Counted from the first letter of the stretch, positions 1-11,230 are shown. The stretch is DNA of 64,000 nucleotides from Nematostella vectensis (GCF_932526225.1 NC_064042.1:6937540-7001539); one strand, 5' to 3'. Notes: a model not told the origin generated them from the letters alone. Translations and numbers: made by a program.

Positions 1-457
1 AAAGAACACTAGACAATCTACTTAATTTACTTTTTTACTGTTCTGCCAATGCATCATTGTCCAAGGGTTGTATGAACACCAACATATAGTCGTCCACCCA
101 TCAGATTCAAAACTTCAAGCTTTTTACTTATGAGCCATTCTAATGATCAGAGCTCTTTCGCTTTATAGCTAGACTGGTGCTTTCCTGATTGTGAATATTT
201 TGAATAGGGGACAATGTTTTAGTCATGTTTTCCAGCCTTTGATGGAAGAACAGATTGTGGCCTCACAGAAATGGGCTAGAAATCAAGCCTCTATATATAC
301 CTGTCTATGATTAGAAATAACTTATGGATTTGTTGATTGGGAATTTTCTGAGATTATTCTCTATACCTTCTAAATTACTTTTATGTCAGAAGTCCTCTAA
401 ATTTCTTAATTACATATAATACAACTAGTGCACATTCACTGTATTTTTTCTATCTAG
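1..457 (+). other. Probable intron of the PAFAH1B-like gene
   Basis: This AT-rich stretch ends in a splice acceptor (tatctag at 451-457) directly before a recognisable exon. The upstream exons, including the one with the catalytic serine motif, must lie left of the window. I see no coding sequence or repeat in it. Confidence 0.6.
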
Positions 458-574
458 GAATGGGAGGAGTATTTTAAGCCTCTTCGTGTCCTTAATTTTG
501 GTATTGGTGGGGATCGTACTGAAAACACGCTTTGGAGACTGCAGAATGGTGAGCTCTCTTCTATTGAACCAAAG
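458..574 (+). CDS. PAFAH1B2: PAF acetylhydrolase 1B catalytic subunit (alpha1/alpha2-like), internal exon
   Basis: The exon has 39 codons in phase 0 and starts EWEEYFKPLRVLNFGIGGD. It contains the family's NFGIGGD block and an LWRLQNGEL block. These match the alpha1/alpha2 catalytic subunits of cytosolic platelet-activating-factor acetylhydrolase 1B, a GDSL/SGNH-fold serine hydrolase. In other animals it removes the acetyl group from PAF and pairs with LIS1 (PAFAH1B1). The exon lies between acceptor tatctag and donor gtgaat. It joins in frame to exons at 8592 and 9286, together about 162 residues of a protein that is usually about 230. The GDS serine exon is outside the window. Invertebrates often have a single gene equivalent to vertebrate PAFAH1B2 and PAFAH1B3, so the symbol marks the family only. 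Confidence 0.9.
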
Positions 575-1470
575 GTGAATATGTGATCCTACTTTCTAAT
601 GATAATACTGACAGACAACAATTGCAGCAGCTTACAGCTACAGCATTCTACAATTTGGTGAATGTGGACCCCAACCCCCCCCCCCCCCCCAAAAAAAGAA
701 ATGTCCAATCAAAAAAAAATTATAATACAAATAATATAATACCACACCCTCAGGTAATACCTCACAAAATACACTTGTTTGCAAATTACAGGTGCCAAAG
801 CCAATGACCTGACTGCATTGTTGATACAAATGCATCTCTTATCACATTGTTTTTCCTATGTTTCACCACAAAAATTGGTGTCATGTTCTAATACTGTAAA
901 ATGTTACCCCCATCCTTCCTCCCCCCAAATATACTCATGACATTCCTACTCCAAAAATATGGGGGAAGAAAAATTTGAGACCAAATCAATCTGACCTTCA
1001 GTGCCACTTTGGGGTCGCTCCTTCCCAGGTAGGGACGAGTCGAGTATGCCAGCATAATTTCAGGCATAATCTCTCAAAACTAGCATAATTTTTAGACTTT
1101 TTGCAAAAAAGCAATGCTCAGAATAATTTGCATTTTGCAGAACAAAAATGTTTAAACCAACCTCATATATCCTCTTTATGTATTATTTACATATTTAAAA
1201 GTGATCTCCCTTTTGTATTTCATTACAGTTTTTGTTATTATTCTTATAACAATAATTTTTATTTATTTACTTTTTTTTTGGGGGGGGGGGGGGGTGGGGG
1301 CTGAGGACGAGGATGAGGGAAGGGGTGGGAATGAGCCTGAACAGGAAGTCTAGGAAAAACTGGTTCCCAGTCCCACTCTTGCTCTCCCGAAATTGTGGCA
1401 ATGTGTTGTTGCTGATAACAAGTAAAGAGAAGTTGGGTTGTTAGATGCTTTCCGAGACCTAATTGGTCTC
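575..1470 (+). other. Intron sequence with C/G homopolymer runs
   Basis: This is the first part of the roughly 8-kb PAFAH1B-like intron. It contains a poly-C run near 677-690 followed by A-rich sequence, and a poly-T/poly-G run near 1269-1293. The short reading frames across these runs are composition artefacts. I see no gene here. Confidence 0.6.
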
Positions 1471-2153
1471 TGGCCTCTTTGGTCATCTGACCTCTCTGGT
1501 CATCTGGCCTCTCTGGTCATCTGACCTCTCTGGTCATCTGGCCTCTCTGGTCATCTGACCTCTCTGGTCATCTGACCTCTCTGGTCATCTGGCCTCTCTG
1601 GTCATCTGGCCTCTCTGGTCATCTGACCTCTCTGGTCATCTGGCCTCTCTGGTCATCTGACCTCTCTGGTCATCTGACCTCTCTGGTCATCTGACCTCTC
1701 TGGTCATCTGGCCTCTCTGGTCATCTGGCCTCTCTGGTCATCTGACCTCTCTGGTCATCTGGCCTCTCTGGTCATCTGGCCTCTCTGGTCATCTGACCTC
1801 TCTGGTCATCTGGCCTCTCTGGTCATCTGACCTCTCTGGTCATCTGACCTCTCTGGTCATCTGACCTCTCTGGTCATCTGGCCTCTCTGGTCATCTGGCC
1901 TCTCTGGTCATCTGACCTCTCTGGTCATCTGACCTCTCTGGTCATCTGACCTCTCTGGTCATCTGACCTCTCTGGTCATCTGACCTCTCTGGTCATCTGG
2001 CCTCTCTGGTCATCTGACCTCTCTGGTCATCTGGCCTCTCTGGTCATCTGGCCTCTCTGGTCATCTGGCCTCTCTGGTCATCTGGCCTCTCTGGTCATCT
2101 GGCCTCTCTGGTCATCTGGCCTCTCTGGTCATCTGGCCTCTCTGGTCATCTGG
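1471..2153. repeat. 17-bp minisatellite, about 40 copies, two-state units
   Basis: About 40 head-to-tail copies of a 17-bp unit (cctctctggtcatctgR) are almost identical except for one G/A position. The order of G and A units is not random. A ten-unit pattern GGAGAAAGGA occurs twice in a row, so there is a 170-bp higher-order repeat, followed by a uniform run of G units at the right end. The array lies inside the PAFAH1B-like intron. There are no spacers, so it is not a CRISPR array. Confidence 0.97.
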
Positions 2154-2932
2154 AAAGTGCAGCCGTGTTCAGCAAGGTAATGCACTCTGATTACTTACAA
2201 GCAAGTTTGGTGTTTCAGTATTTTAAAACTCTGTTTATGAGTTACAGTAAAGCCTCGAATTTAATATAGTTTCGCATTAAAGTTTTGTATGTCACTGGGT
2301 TGCAATAATAATCTGCTCCTTTTTTGGCATAATCAAGCCATCATTTACTTTCTGATAGATGCGTCATGGACCATGTGGCCGAAGGCCGAATTGTCTTTTC
2401 AAAATCATAGTCCAACAGGCCGAGAGGTCTAATTGTTTTAGAATTCACTAACAAGATGGTCAAACTAAGACAAAAAATAGCGAAAAATTGACAATTATTT
2501 GTATATCGGAGGTTGTTTTTCAGTGCCGGTCAATGGCCGCTTTTGTCGAACCGAAGCATAAAATACTTGGAGACATGCTCTTTTGTATTCATTTCTTGTA
2601 ATGGATAACTGAGCTGTGTTTGATTTCAATTCTGCAAGATGTGAACTTATTGTAAACTATTAACATCCGATAAAAAATGTTGCATCTCTCGGGGATTTCT
2701 CTCTGAAAGTTGAAAACTTTCCTGAATTACCTGAATTTATCATCGTTTTCAATGGTTTTCCTATCGCTGAAAATTCTCATTCCATATCTGGTTGCCTTTG
2801 TTTTAATTTTTTTATTTTCCCGAGCATATCGCTGCTTACCGTCTATCACTAATAGACCATTAGTTGCTCAGCTAGTCAGAATGCAGGATTTGTGATAGAC
2901 CTCTAGTTGAATTCTAAAATGCAATAACCGTT
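2154..2932. other. Intron sequence without recognised features
   Basis: This stretch lies between the minisatellite and the 3' end of the antisense GPCR. I see AT-rich unique-looking sequence and no convincing coding region. It may hold the 3' UTR of the GPCR. Confidence 0.4.
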
Positions 2933-4012
2933 TCATTGCTTGCTAGCCACACTACACCCGCCATGTTGAACAGAACTTCTTCTTTTAGTTATCGTCCGTA
3001 TAACCTCCACACTGGTCAACCGAGTAGCTCTCCTAATGCGCAAAACCTTTTTGTACTCCTGTCGGAACTTATTATTCATTGCACCGTATATAAAAGGGTT
3101 GATACTCGACGAAAGCGTAACTAAAAGCATATATAGAACGTATACTTCACGAGGGAGAGTCGAGAAGTCCCGAATAAAAATCGGGGAAGTTCGGAAAAGA
3201 GACGAAGGGTTCCGAGCAAAGTCGACGACATCAATCACAAAAACAGGTGTCCAGCAACACAGGAAGCCCACCACAGTCAGAAAGAGTGTGCGCGTAGCTT
3301 TGATATCTTCGACGTTTGGTCCACTGATAGATTCTGTGTTCTGTCGCATTGCTTTAATTCGAGATTTATGCAAACGAATTGTGCGAAAAATCTTGTAATA
3401 GCAGAAAGTTATGACTGCTGTAGGAACAATAATTGCATACAAATACCATGACGTACTAGCTGTGAGCCTCAATTCTTGGAAACAGTGATACTTGCCAGAG
3501 TGAAAGACATACTTGCCTCCGTTAGCGAGATACTGCGAAGGTCCGATGAATGACAATAAGGTTGTTCCAACGATGATGAGCTTAGTGCGCTTTGGCGTAT
3601 AAATAGATCGGTAATGCTTGGTACGAACCACTTTGAAATAACGATTAATAGAAGTTTGCGTTATAAGTAAAAGCGAAGCAAAAACTAATCCAAACCCAGT
3701 AAAACCTTGAAACTGGCACACGAATTCAGAAAACGGCCATGTTCCAAGCGCGAGCGTACTAAGAAATGTCCACCCAGTGAGGACGAGAATCAAGAAGTCT
3801 GATACAGCCAAAGCCCCGATGAACAAGTTTGCGATATTTGCCGAGTTCTTGTTTTTAAAGACGATCCATATGACGAGGGAGTTCCCCAGTGTCCCGACGA
3901 CGACAATAGCGAAATGAACAAGGGTCTCAATCACAACACGAAATTTGCCCCTGGACGCGAACTGACTTTTCAGGGTTTTAAAAACATCGCCATCTTCCAA
4001 GGAGGAGTTCAT
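2933..4012 (-). CDS. Class A (rhodopsin-family) GPCR, 359 aa, single exon
   Basis: This intact intronless reading frame encodes a seven-transmembrane receptor of the plasma membrane. Visible marks: TM1 with G-N at residues 43-44; TM2 LAVSD with Asp72; a TM3 cysteine at 99 and an ECL2 cysteine at about 177 that could form the usual disulfide; NRY at 123-125 in place of DRY; CWTP at 253-256 in TM6; and NPFIY at 305-309 in TM7. A basic Arg/Lys-rich tail follows. NRY instead of DRY is also seen in melatonin receptors, but I cannot assign a ligand. TM4 lacks the usual Trp. The gene lies antisense inside the large intron of the PAFAH1B-like gene. Its 5' region and first 90 or so codons are the template of the two truncated copies upstream. 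The start at 4012 is supported by the same ATG in all three copies. Confidence 0.92.
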   Translation of the reverse strand: MNSSLEDGDVFKTLKSQFASRGKFRVVIETLVHFAIVVVGTLGNSLVIWIVFKNKNSANIANLFIGALAVSDFLILVLTGWTFLSTLALGTWPFSEFVCQFQGFTGFGLVFASLLLITQTSINRYFKVVRTKHYRSIYTPKRTKLIIVGTTLLSFIGPSQYLANGGKYVFHSGKYHCFQELRLTASTSWYLYAIIVPTAVITFCYYKIFRTIRLHKSRIKAMRQNTESISGPNVEDIKATRTLFLTVVGFLCCWTPVFVIDVVDFARNPSSLFRTSPIFIRDFSTLPREVYVLYMLLVTLSSSINPFIYGAMNNKFRQEYKKVLRIRRATRLTSVEVIRTITKRRSSVQHGGCSVASKQ

Positions 4013-4628
4013 TTTGTAGATCCTTCGCTTGAAACAGTCAAGAGTTGTTTTATGTGGTTTGATCTATAAACTCGTTTGATGACAAAGATTGTTTCGAAGG
4101 CACGCTTATCGATCAATCTGATTCGCAACAATTTCTTCCAAACTATGAGATAGTCAACCGCTGGGACTTAACAATAGTGTGGACATATTCCAAAAAAACA
4201 GCTTGTATCCCATACAAGCTGAAAGCGTTTAACTTTAATTTGTTTTGGGAATGAGATTTGCATGCAGCGGAACAGTGGATTATTATAAGATCCGTTTCGT
4301 GAATTTATTTATATTGTCTTACAAATTGATGGGTGATAATCGATTTTTGACGACTAAGACCTGTGTATAAAACTCTTATCAATTAAATGTTTTTAAGATT
4401 TATGGGCTGTTAAAGAGGCTATAACTGTTCAATTTTTGTACCCTAATTGGATGGACCAGGCAGGGGCCGTAAAGTGGCATCTCACCGATTTCAATGCAAT
4501 TTCAACATCCCTGTGGTCACTGTTAATCCGTTTAGAACCTTTATTAGAATTCTTATTATCTCATACTTTCTTATCTGGTTAATGGAAATTTTCAAACACG
4601 GATTTTTTTAAAATAGATTCATTTATTT

Positions 4629-4907
4629 GGCCATGTTCCAAGCACGAGCGTACTAAAAAAATGTCCACCCAGTGAGGACGAGAATCAAGAAGTCTGATAC
4701 AGCAAAAGCCCCGATGAACAAGTTCGTGATATTTGCCGAGTTCTTGTTTTTAAAGACGATCCATATGACGAGGGAGTTCCCCAGTGTTCCGACGACGACA
4801 ATAGCGAAATGAACAAGGGTCTCAATCACAACAATAAATGTGCCCCTGGACGCGAACTGACTTTTCAGGGTTTTTAAAACATCGCCATCTTCCAAGGAGG
4901 AGTTCAT
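4629..4907 (-). pseudogene. Truncated 5' copy of the GPCR, frameshifted (copy 2)
   Basis: This is a partial copy of the GPCR at 2933-4012. It covers its start codon to TM2 (about 84 codons from ATG 4907), including the G-N and LAVSD-equivalent AVSD blocks. A longer A run near 4654 shifts the frame just after the end of TM2 and the frame stops. The rest of the receptor is absent. It could still be transcribed, because a complete copy of the upstream region precedes it. Confidence 0.85.
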
Positions 4908-5523
4908 TTTGTAGATCCTTCGCTTGAAACAGTCAAGAGTTGTTTTATGTGGTTTGATCTATGAACTCGTTTGATGACAAAGATTGTTCCGAAGGCACGC
5001 TTATCGATCAAACTGATTCGCAACAATTTCTTTCAAACTATGAGATAGTCAACCGCTGGGACTTAACAATAGTGTGGACATATTCCAAATAACAGCTTGT
5101 ATCCCATACAAGCTGAAAGCGTTTAACTTTAATTTGTTTTGGGAATGAGATTTGCATGCAGCGGAACAGTGGATTATTATAAGATCCGTTTCGTGAATTT
5201 ATTTATATCGTCTTACAAATTGATGGATGATAATCGATTTTTGACGACTAAGACCTGTGTATAAAACTCTTATCAACTAAATGTTTTTAAGATTTATGGG
5301 CTGTTAAAGGGGCTATAACTGTTCAATTTTTGTACCCTAATTGGATGGACCAGGCAGGGGCCGTAAAGTGGCATCTCACCGATTTCAATGCAATTTCAAC
5401 ATCCCTATGGTCACTGTTAATCCGTTTAGAACCTTTATTAGAATTCTTATTATCTCATACTTTCTCATCTGGTTAATGGAAATTTTCAAACACGGATTTT
5501 TTTTTAAATAGATTCATTTATTT

Positions 5524-5801
5524 GGCCATGTTCCAAGCACGAGCGTACTAAAAAATGTCCACCCAGTGAGGACGAGAATCAAGAAGTCTGATACAGCCAA
5601 AGCCCCGATGAACAAGTTTGCGATATTTGCCGAGTTCTTGTTTTTAAAGACAATCCATATGACGAGGGAGTTCCCCAGTGTTCCGACGACGACAATAGCG
5701 AAATGAACAAGGGTCTCAATCACAACACGAAATGTGCCCCTGGACGCGAACTGACTTTTCAGGGTTTTTAAAACATCGCCATCTTCCAAGGAGGAGTTCA
5801 T
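5524..5801 (-). pseudogene. Truncated 5' copy of the GPCR, frame intact to the break (copy 3)
   Basis: This is the second partial copy, starting at ATG 5801. It reads in frame through TM1, TM2 and the G-T-W-P loop, then meets the junction with the neighbouring unit and stops after two more codons. It has about 93 receptor codons, and TM3-TM7 are missing. It is the copy farthest from the functional gene yet has no frameshift. Confidence 0.85.
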
Positions 5802-6399
5802 TTTGTAGATCCTTCGCTTGAAACAATCAAGAGTTGTTTTATGTGGTTTGATCTATAAACTCGTTTGATGACAAAGATTGTTTCGATGGCACGCTTATCG
5901 ATCAATTCGATTCGCAACAATTTCTTCCAAACTATGAGATAGTCAACCGCTGGGACTTAACAATAGTGTGGACATATTCCAAATAACAGCTCGTATCCCA
6001 TACAAGCTGAAAGCGTTTAACTTTAATTTGTTTTGGGAATAAGATTTGCATGCAGCGAAACAGTGGATTATTATAAGATCCGTTTCGTGAATTTATTTAT
6101 ATTGTCTTACAAATTGATGGATGATAATCGATTTTTGACGGCTAAGACCTGTGTATAAAACTCTTATCAACTAAATGTTTTTAAGATTTATGGGCTGTTA
6201 AAGGGGCTATAACTGTTCAATTTTTGTACCCTAATTGGATGGACCAGGCAGGGACCGTAAAGTGGAATCTCACCGATTTCAATGCAATTTCAACATCCCG
6301 GTGGTCACTGTTAATCCGTTTAGATCCTTTATTAAAATTCTTATTATCTCATACTTACTCATCTCGTTAATGAAAATTTTCAAATAGATTCCTTTATTT

Positions 6400-6729
6400 A
6401 TGTTTACCACAGGGTACCCTTGTGCTTATGCGCGATAACGTGGATTCAAACAAACACCCGAGTGTTATAGCCCTGTTTCGTACTTCTGCAGTGAAAAACG
6501 TCGATTGAACATATTTTAACGTTCAAACACATGCTGAGTCCATCTCCTACCACAGGATACCCACATCTTAAACTTTGAACTGCAGAGTTCAATGGACTTT
6601 TTATGATTAAACAATGTCGATCACAAACTCCTTTGTTATTATTTACTATTGAAAATACAGCAGTTTATTCACAAGGAAGCTTTAAAATAACAATCTACGA
6701 ATGAAGTCTGATATGTTATTCGCATTATG
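6400..6729. other. Intron sequence with repeated GGTACC-centred motif
   Basis: The motif taccacagggtaccc occurs at 6405-6420 and, with one change, at about 6548-6563. The same motif forms the ends of the element at 6730-6932. These may be relics of the same repeat family. No coding sequence is seen. Confidence 0.5.
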
Positions 6730-6932
6730 TTACCACAGGGTACCCATGACTGAACATTTGGTACACGTGTAGTGTGTGGCTATGTAAATACCAATAATAT
6801 AAGTATATTGCTACATTGGATAATCTAGAGAACAGATAGTGTAAATTGAACAGATATCAACACATAGGAAATTACATTTGTTATTCAGAGGATCTATGTT
6901 ATCCCACACAAGAACATGGGTACCCTGTGTTA
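6730..6932. mobile_element. Candidate MITE with ~19-bp terminal inverted repeats
   Basis: The left end ttaccacagggtacccatg and the right end, read on the other strand as ttaacacagggtacccatg, match over nearly 19 bp and enclose about 165 bp of AT-rich non-coding sequence. The trinucleotide TTA sits at both edges and could be either part of the repeat or a 3-bp target duplication. No transposase is encoded. Confidence 0.6.
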
Positions 6933-8591
6933 AATGAATTATTTTTGTGAAAATCTTATTTTGTTATTTAGGATGAAACTTTGTTGCAGTTTTAAACATC
7001 TGCAAAATCATTTATCAGAGTGGAGATATTTTGAGCACAAGCATGAACCATTTTGAGAAAATGCTAAACTAGCTCATACTGTTTTGTTGATTGACAGCTG
7101 CCAATCAAACACCTATTGGTTATTGGTAATAATTTAATAGGTGATTTTTTCAAATTAGGGTAAAAATCAAGGGGGGTAGTCTATCTCCGAGCCACTTTGG
7201 TAAGCTGACATTCTAGCAAAGTTTAATTGAAGTCGGTAAGACGCCACCTCCCCCCCCCCCTGCCTGGTCCAGCCATGGACCAGATGTTTTGTGCACTTTT
7301 TCTTCCTATAAATTGGGGGTAGGGGTGACTGTCATATTTTTTAGGGTTTGAAATTCGAGGTTTGGTACTTTTTAGGGTCTTCGAAGCAAAACCTATTGAA
7401 AATAATCTAATAAAAAGGTATTTCTTAGGGTCTACAAACGAGAGGTACTCTTTTTTCTATAGACGTGACCCTACAGTTATATAAGTAGGTGGTGTATAGT
7501 AGTTTGCCATTTTGTTATATACTTGTTATGTTATTTTTCCTTCAGTCTCTGTTAAAATACTATTTTCCATGAAACTGCAAGGATGACAATAAATTTTTAA
7601 ACTTCAAAATATGTAGTTGATGAATGGCAGTAAAAGGATGTTTAAAAAAGGATTTTTTTATTTGTATTTTTTAGGGTTTTTTGTATTGTTTTGTAAGAGG
7701 CATTTTTGGGGGTATTTTTTCGGGGTCTCCGATAGGCACCCCTGCCCCTCTTACTCCAAAGAACCCCCCCCCCCCCCTCGGACTTTTGTGCAAGTGTTAT
7801 ATATAAAACAATTAAACATCTTATAACAAAGTAACACATTCATTTTCTTGCCTTTTCTCTCATGATGACAAATCAGATACATAAATAACTTGTTTGGTTT
7901 ATTATCAGGCTTCTCTTACATTTTTTATAATTAGATTACCTTATCCTTCTTGGCTGTTAATTCTCCATACTGAAAATCTGAACTAAAAATAACTAAAATA
8001 AATTTCTTTCTAAGCCCATTTTTTCATAAGAGCGAAAATCCTTTTTTTTTTGTTTAACACTCCCCCCCCCCTGCCAAAAAGCTAGATCCATGCCTGCCAA
8101 GCACAAATACTGTGGAGTGGGTCAAGTGGGTCATGACCAAGGGTCATAGATACAGTATAAGGCAAGCAAGGCATGTTTGAAACCTCAATATCTCATGCTG
8201 TCCAAATTATATTCAAGGGATTTCTATCCCTCTTTAAGTACTTTCCCCCTATAATAACTCAAACACACAGGAGCCAAGCTTGTAGGCTTCTTCACTGTCA
8301 TATCCGGTAACAAGTTTGGTTTTAACTTATAACCCATGTTTTGCGAGGTTTTTGAGCAGAGTGCTTTGTTTATCCATTTAGCATATCATTTTCTCATAGG
8401 AGGTAACTATTACTAGCTCGCAGGTCTTTTTATTTGAGCAGATCTTCCAGTCAAGTGGTGGTGGTTCTTTTGAACTACTCAAATGCCCCCCCCCCCCCCC
8501 CCCAGATGGCTACGGGCCTGGAAGGGGGTATAATAAAGCATATGAACAAATATTTCATCATTTTAACTGTAGACCTTTTTTTTGTTGTTAG
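6933..8591. other. Remaining PAFAH1B-like intron, C-run rich
   Basis: This stretch contains long poly-C runs near 7250-7260, 7765-7777, 8065-8072 and 8485-8502, and a T-rich stretch ending in the acceptor at 8590-8591. Short frames through the runs are artefacts. I see no gene. Confidence 0.5.
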
Positions 8592-8714
8592 GTGGTTGTT
8601 TTGTTGGTGGGGACCAATAACCATGGTTGTACAGCTGAGCAAATTGTGGAAGGGATTGAATGCATTGTTTGGACCATCCATGAGCTAGTACCAGATGCTA
8701 AAGTTCTTGTTCTG
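8592..8714 (+). CDS. PAFAH1B2: PAF acetylhydrolase 1B catalytic subunit, internal exon
   Basis: The exon has 41 codons in phase 0 between acceptor gttgttag and donor gtaagg. It starts VVVLLVGTNNHGCTAEQIVE. The VGTNN block holds the conserved oxyanion-hole asparagine of SGNH hydrolases, followed by a helix (EGIECIVWTI) and the strand AKVLVL. It continues from the exon at 458-574 and joins the last exon at 9286. Confidence 0.93.
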
Positions 8715-9285
8715 GTAAGGAAAGGATGTGTGCTTACTATATATTGCATTCTGAACTGTTCTTCTTTCATAGCACAAATTTTTAGTTTAATGACTCAATT
8801 CAACATGAAAACACCTATAGGTCAAAGCCCAACCCCTCCCTAACCCTCCTTATCCTTCCCTGTTTCTGGGCAACACTTGCTTCTTCTCAAGGCTGCAGCT
8901 AGCGACTGAATAAGGGGGGGGGGGCTGCCTAAGGAATGACTGAGCCTTGTCTGCCAAGCACAACAATGGTAATTAAATCGAACTCAGGGGAACCATATGT
9001 CCCCCTAACTAGGGTCAATTTACAAAGTATTGCCCTCCAGTAGGGGCGGATCTAGCTTTTGGCTAAAGGGGGGGGGGGAAGGGGGGGGGTTGGCTCAGTG
9101 ACAAAAGGGGGGGGGATTTTTATTGTTACATATGGCTTTCTAGCAGCCTAAAGGGGGTGTTTAAACCCCCTAAAACCCTCCCCCTAGATCTGCTACTGAG
9201 TTCAAGAGCTGTTGAAACAATGTTTAACAACGATTTTCAGGAAAAAACTTTTGCCAACATTTTTTGTTTGGTCTTACCTTAACAG
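8715..9285 (+). other. Short PAFAH1B-like intron with a degenerate inverted-repeat element
   Basis: This intron lies between donor 8715 and acceptor 9285. At about 9039-9198 an element-like segment begins with cagtaggggcggatctag and ends with ctagatctgctactg. It has imperfect inverted ends around G runs. No target duplication is visible, so it is either old or not a transposon. Confidence 0.5.
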
Positions 9286-9534
9286 GGCCTCTTGCCAAGA
9301 GGTGAAAAGCCTAACCCTATCCGTGAAAGGCACTTTGAAGTAAACCACGCCCTAAAAGATATCATACCAGCTATCCCAGGGGCGACCTTCCTTGATGCTG
9401 ACCCTGGTTTTGTGAGGTCAGATGGTATGATTGACCACACCGACATGGCAGACTATCTCCACCTCACTAGAAAGGGTTATAAACGCTTTATGAAGAGAAT
9501 CCATGAAGTAGTCCTAAAGCTACTAAAATATTGA
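9286..9534 (+). CDS. PAFAH1B2: PAF acetylhydrolase 1B catalytic subunit, last exon
   Basis: This is the terminal exon, 82 codons plus TGA, in phase 0 after acceptor aacag. It begins GLLPRGEKPNPIRERHFEVN, the most conserved block of the family. It contains the catalytic Asp and His in the DYLHLT motif (Asp codon 9451-9453, His codon 9460-9462). In the mammalian enzymes these correspond to the Asp192/His195 pair. The serine nucleophile is in an exon outside the window. The C-terminal helix RIHEVVLKLLKY ends the protein at the usual place. Confidence 0.95.
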   Translation, partial: GLLPRGEKPNPIRERHFEVNHALKDIIPAIPGATFLDADPGFVRSDGMIDHTDMADYLHLTRKGYKRFMKRIHEVVLKLLKY

Positions 9535-11230
9535 ATTATATAGATTGTTCAATGCTGCAGTCTTATTAGTACCATTTTAGGGCCATAGCCACAAATTCTA
9601 TGGCTGAGGTCAAATCCCTTTTCCTAAAGGCTACAGTGTTCAAAGAATTGTCTCTTTTTTTCTTTCATCTGTCCTCAATAATCCAAGGGAAATGTCACAG
9701 TGTTCTTGTATCATGAGCAAAAAGTCCTACTAGTATTTCAAACAACCAAAATGCAGAATTTATTATAATCCACTAAGTGTGACTTAGTATATAGACTTAG
9801 ACTAATAGTTATGACTGCAGCAACAGAATGCTTTGTACCAAGAAATACTAAATTATTATTATCATTATTAATAGTTGTTACTGAAGTGGCAATGCCAATG
9901 GCCAGGTTGAATTCAGCACCTTCCTTTGGGAGCTTTCATATTTTTAGGTCAAAGATTGTAGATTATTCAATTCTAGGAATGTATGACTCCCCTAAACCAA
10001 GATGTACAAAAGATGCTTCCATTATACCTTCTGAAGTTTTATTTTATCCAACTCTTGCAAAATTCATTTTGGAGTTGAAATAGTTGTAAAAAAAAGTTTT
10101 AAAGTTGTAATTAATGAATTGGATTTTAATTATATTCATTTTTGAAGTTGAAATTAATGTATTGGATTATTATCCCACACTTGTTAAAAATAAATAGGCA
10201 ATTAGTTGTTATATAATGTGCATAAATATAGTACCCTGAAATCAAATAATGTATTAATTTTTTCGTTTACAATCTGTGAATGACCTTGTTACAGACAAAT
10301 AGCCCCTCTTACCTGAAAAATAAAATAAAGACTCAAACACGACACTTCAAGCTATTTTGTTATATTTCTTAGCATACATAAATATGTTTTTTTACCTTCA
10401 AATATTACATGGTGTAGCCTAGGGCACATCCCCCCCCCCCCCCATCCCCAATATTTTCAAAAATCATAATATGGAAACGACCATGGCTGTACCCCCCAAT
10501 TCTTATTGTTTCTGAATCAACCCCCCCCCCTCCCCCCAATATTTCAAGGCCTGCTACATCTCTGTATTCCCATACAAGGCCTACAAGGCTACTGCAGCCT
10601 TGGGCTACCTTTTAAAAATAAAATTCTGGACAAGACTAGTAAATGTTAAGACGCTGTTTTTCATGTCCAACCATACCAATTTCGTCTGAATTCTCCTGAT
10701 TTTGCTTGAATTTTCCACTGCCTGAAACAACTTGATCAGGATAGGATCTTCCTAAAAAAAAATTACCATATTCTTTTGAGTGCAGTCCATATATTTTTCA
10801 CCTCAATTTCAGTAAAAACAATTAATAAAGCTTGATAAAATGGATTATATGCTCGCTTCCCCTGCAGGAGCGGCGGGTCGGGTTCCAAATACGAATATAT
10901 GCAAGCACATTTAAAACGGCACACGAAGGAACGGCGTCTAAACTGAGCCTAAAATGTTCTTTTGTACCACTTTTGTACTTCCCCACCCCATTGGGGAGTG
11001 GTACGAGTGCCGTATCTAGCTTAATGGGCATCCTGTGTTTGTCCTGCGACTCCTTTGGTCAGCGGTGAAGTGGTCCTGTCTAATTCTGTCGCTTAGCGAC
11101 GATTGTGATGCTGCTTTTTGTCCGCCATATTGGAGCTGGCGTAAAATCCGTAGTTCTGTTTAATTGAGGTATTTTCAATGGTTTGAGGCATAGGATCGCG
11201 CAGTATTAGCGAGAAAGCTCACCATCAAAC
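9535..11230 (+). other. PAFAH1B-like 3' UTR and intergenic sequence before the SPA17-like gene
   Basis: Candidate polyadenylation signals are AATAAA at about 10189-10194 and in the AAAATAAAATAAAG block near 10318. C runs occur at 10429-10442 and 10519-10537. The region just before 11231 is more GC-rich and may be the promoter and 5' UTR of the SPA17-like gene. Nothing else is recognised. Confidence 0.45.

Larger units (their letters stand above)
3735..6399 (-). repeat. Three tandem copies of a ~895-bp GPCR promoter plus 5' coding segment
   Basis: Units at 3735-4628, 4629-5523 and 5524 to about 6399 are nearly identical. Each runs from the codons for the G-T-W-P sequence of extracellular loop 1, through the ATG, and about 620 bp upstream of it. 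Units 1 and 2 end in agattcatttattt and unit 3 in the variant agattcctttattt. Only the first unit is joined to the rest of the receptor gene. Differences are mostly single substitutions and changes in A/T run length, so the duplication is recent or kept alike by gene conversion. Confidence 0.95.

Noticed and set aside
1471-2153. CRISPR-like regular repeat
   Set aside because: The 17-bp units abut with no spacers and vary at one base only; this is a minisatellite in an animal intron.
9039-9198. Member of the 5-bp-duplication MITE family
   Set aside because: The ends are similar in style, but the flanks show no duplication, so I do not include it in that family.
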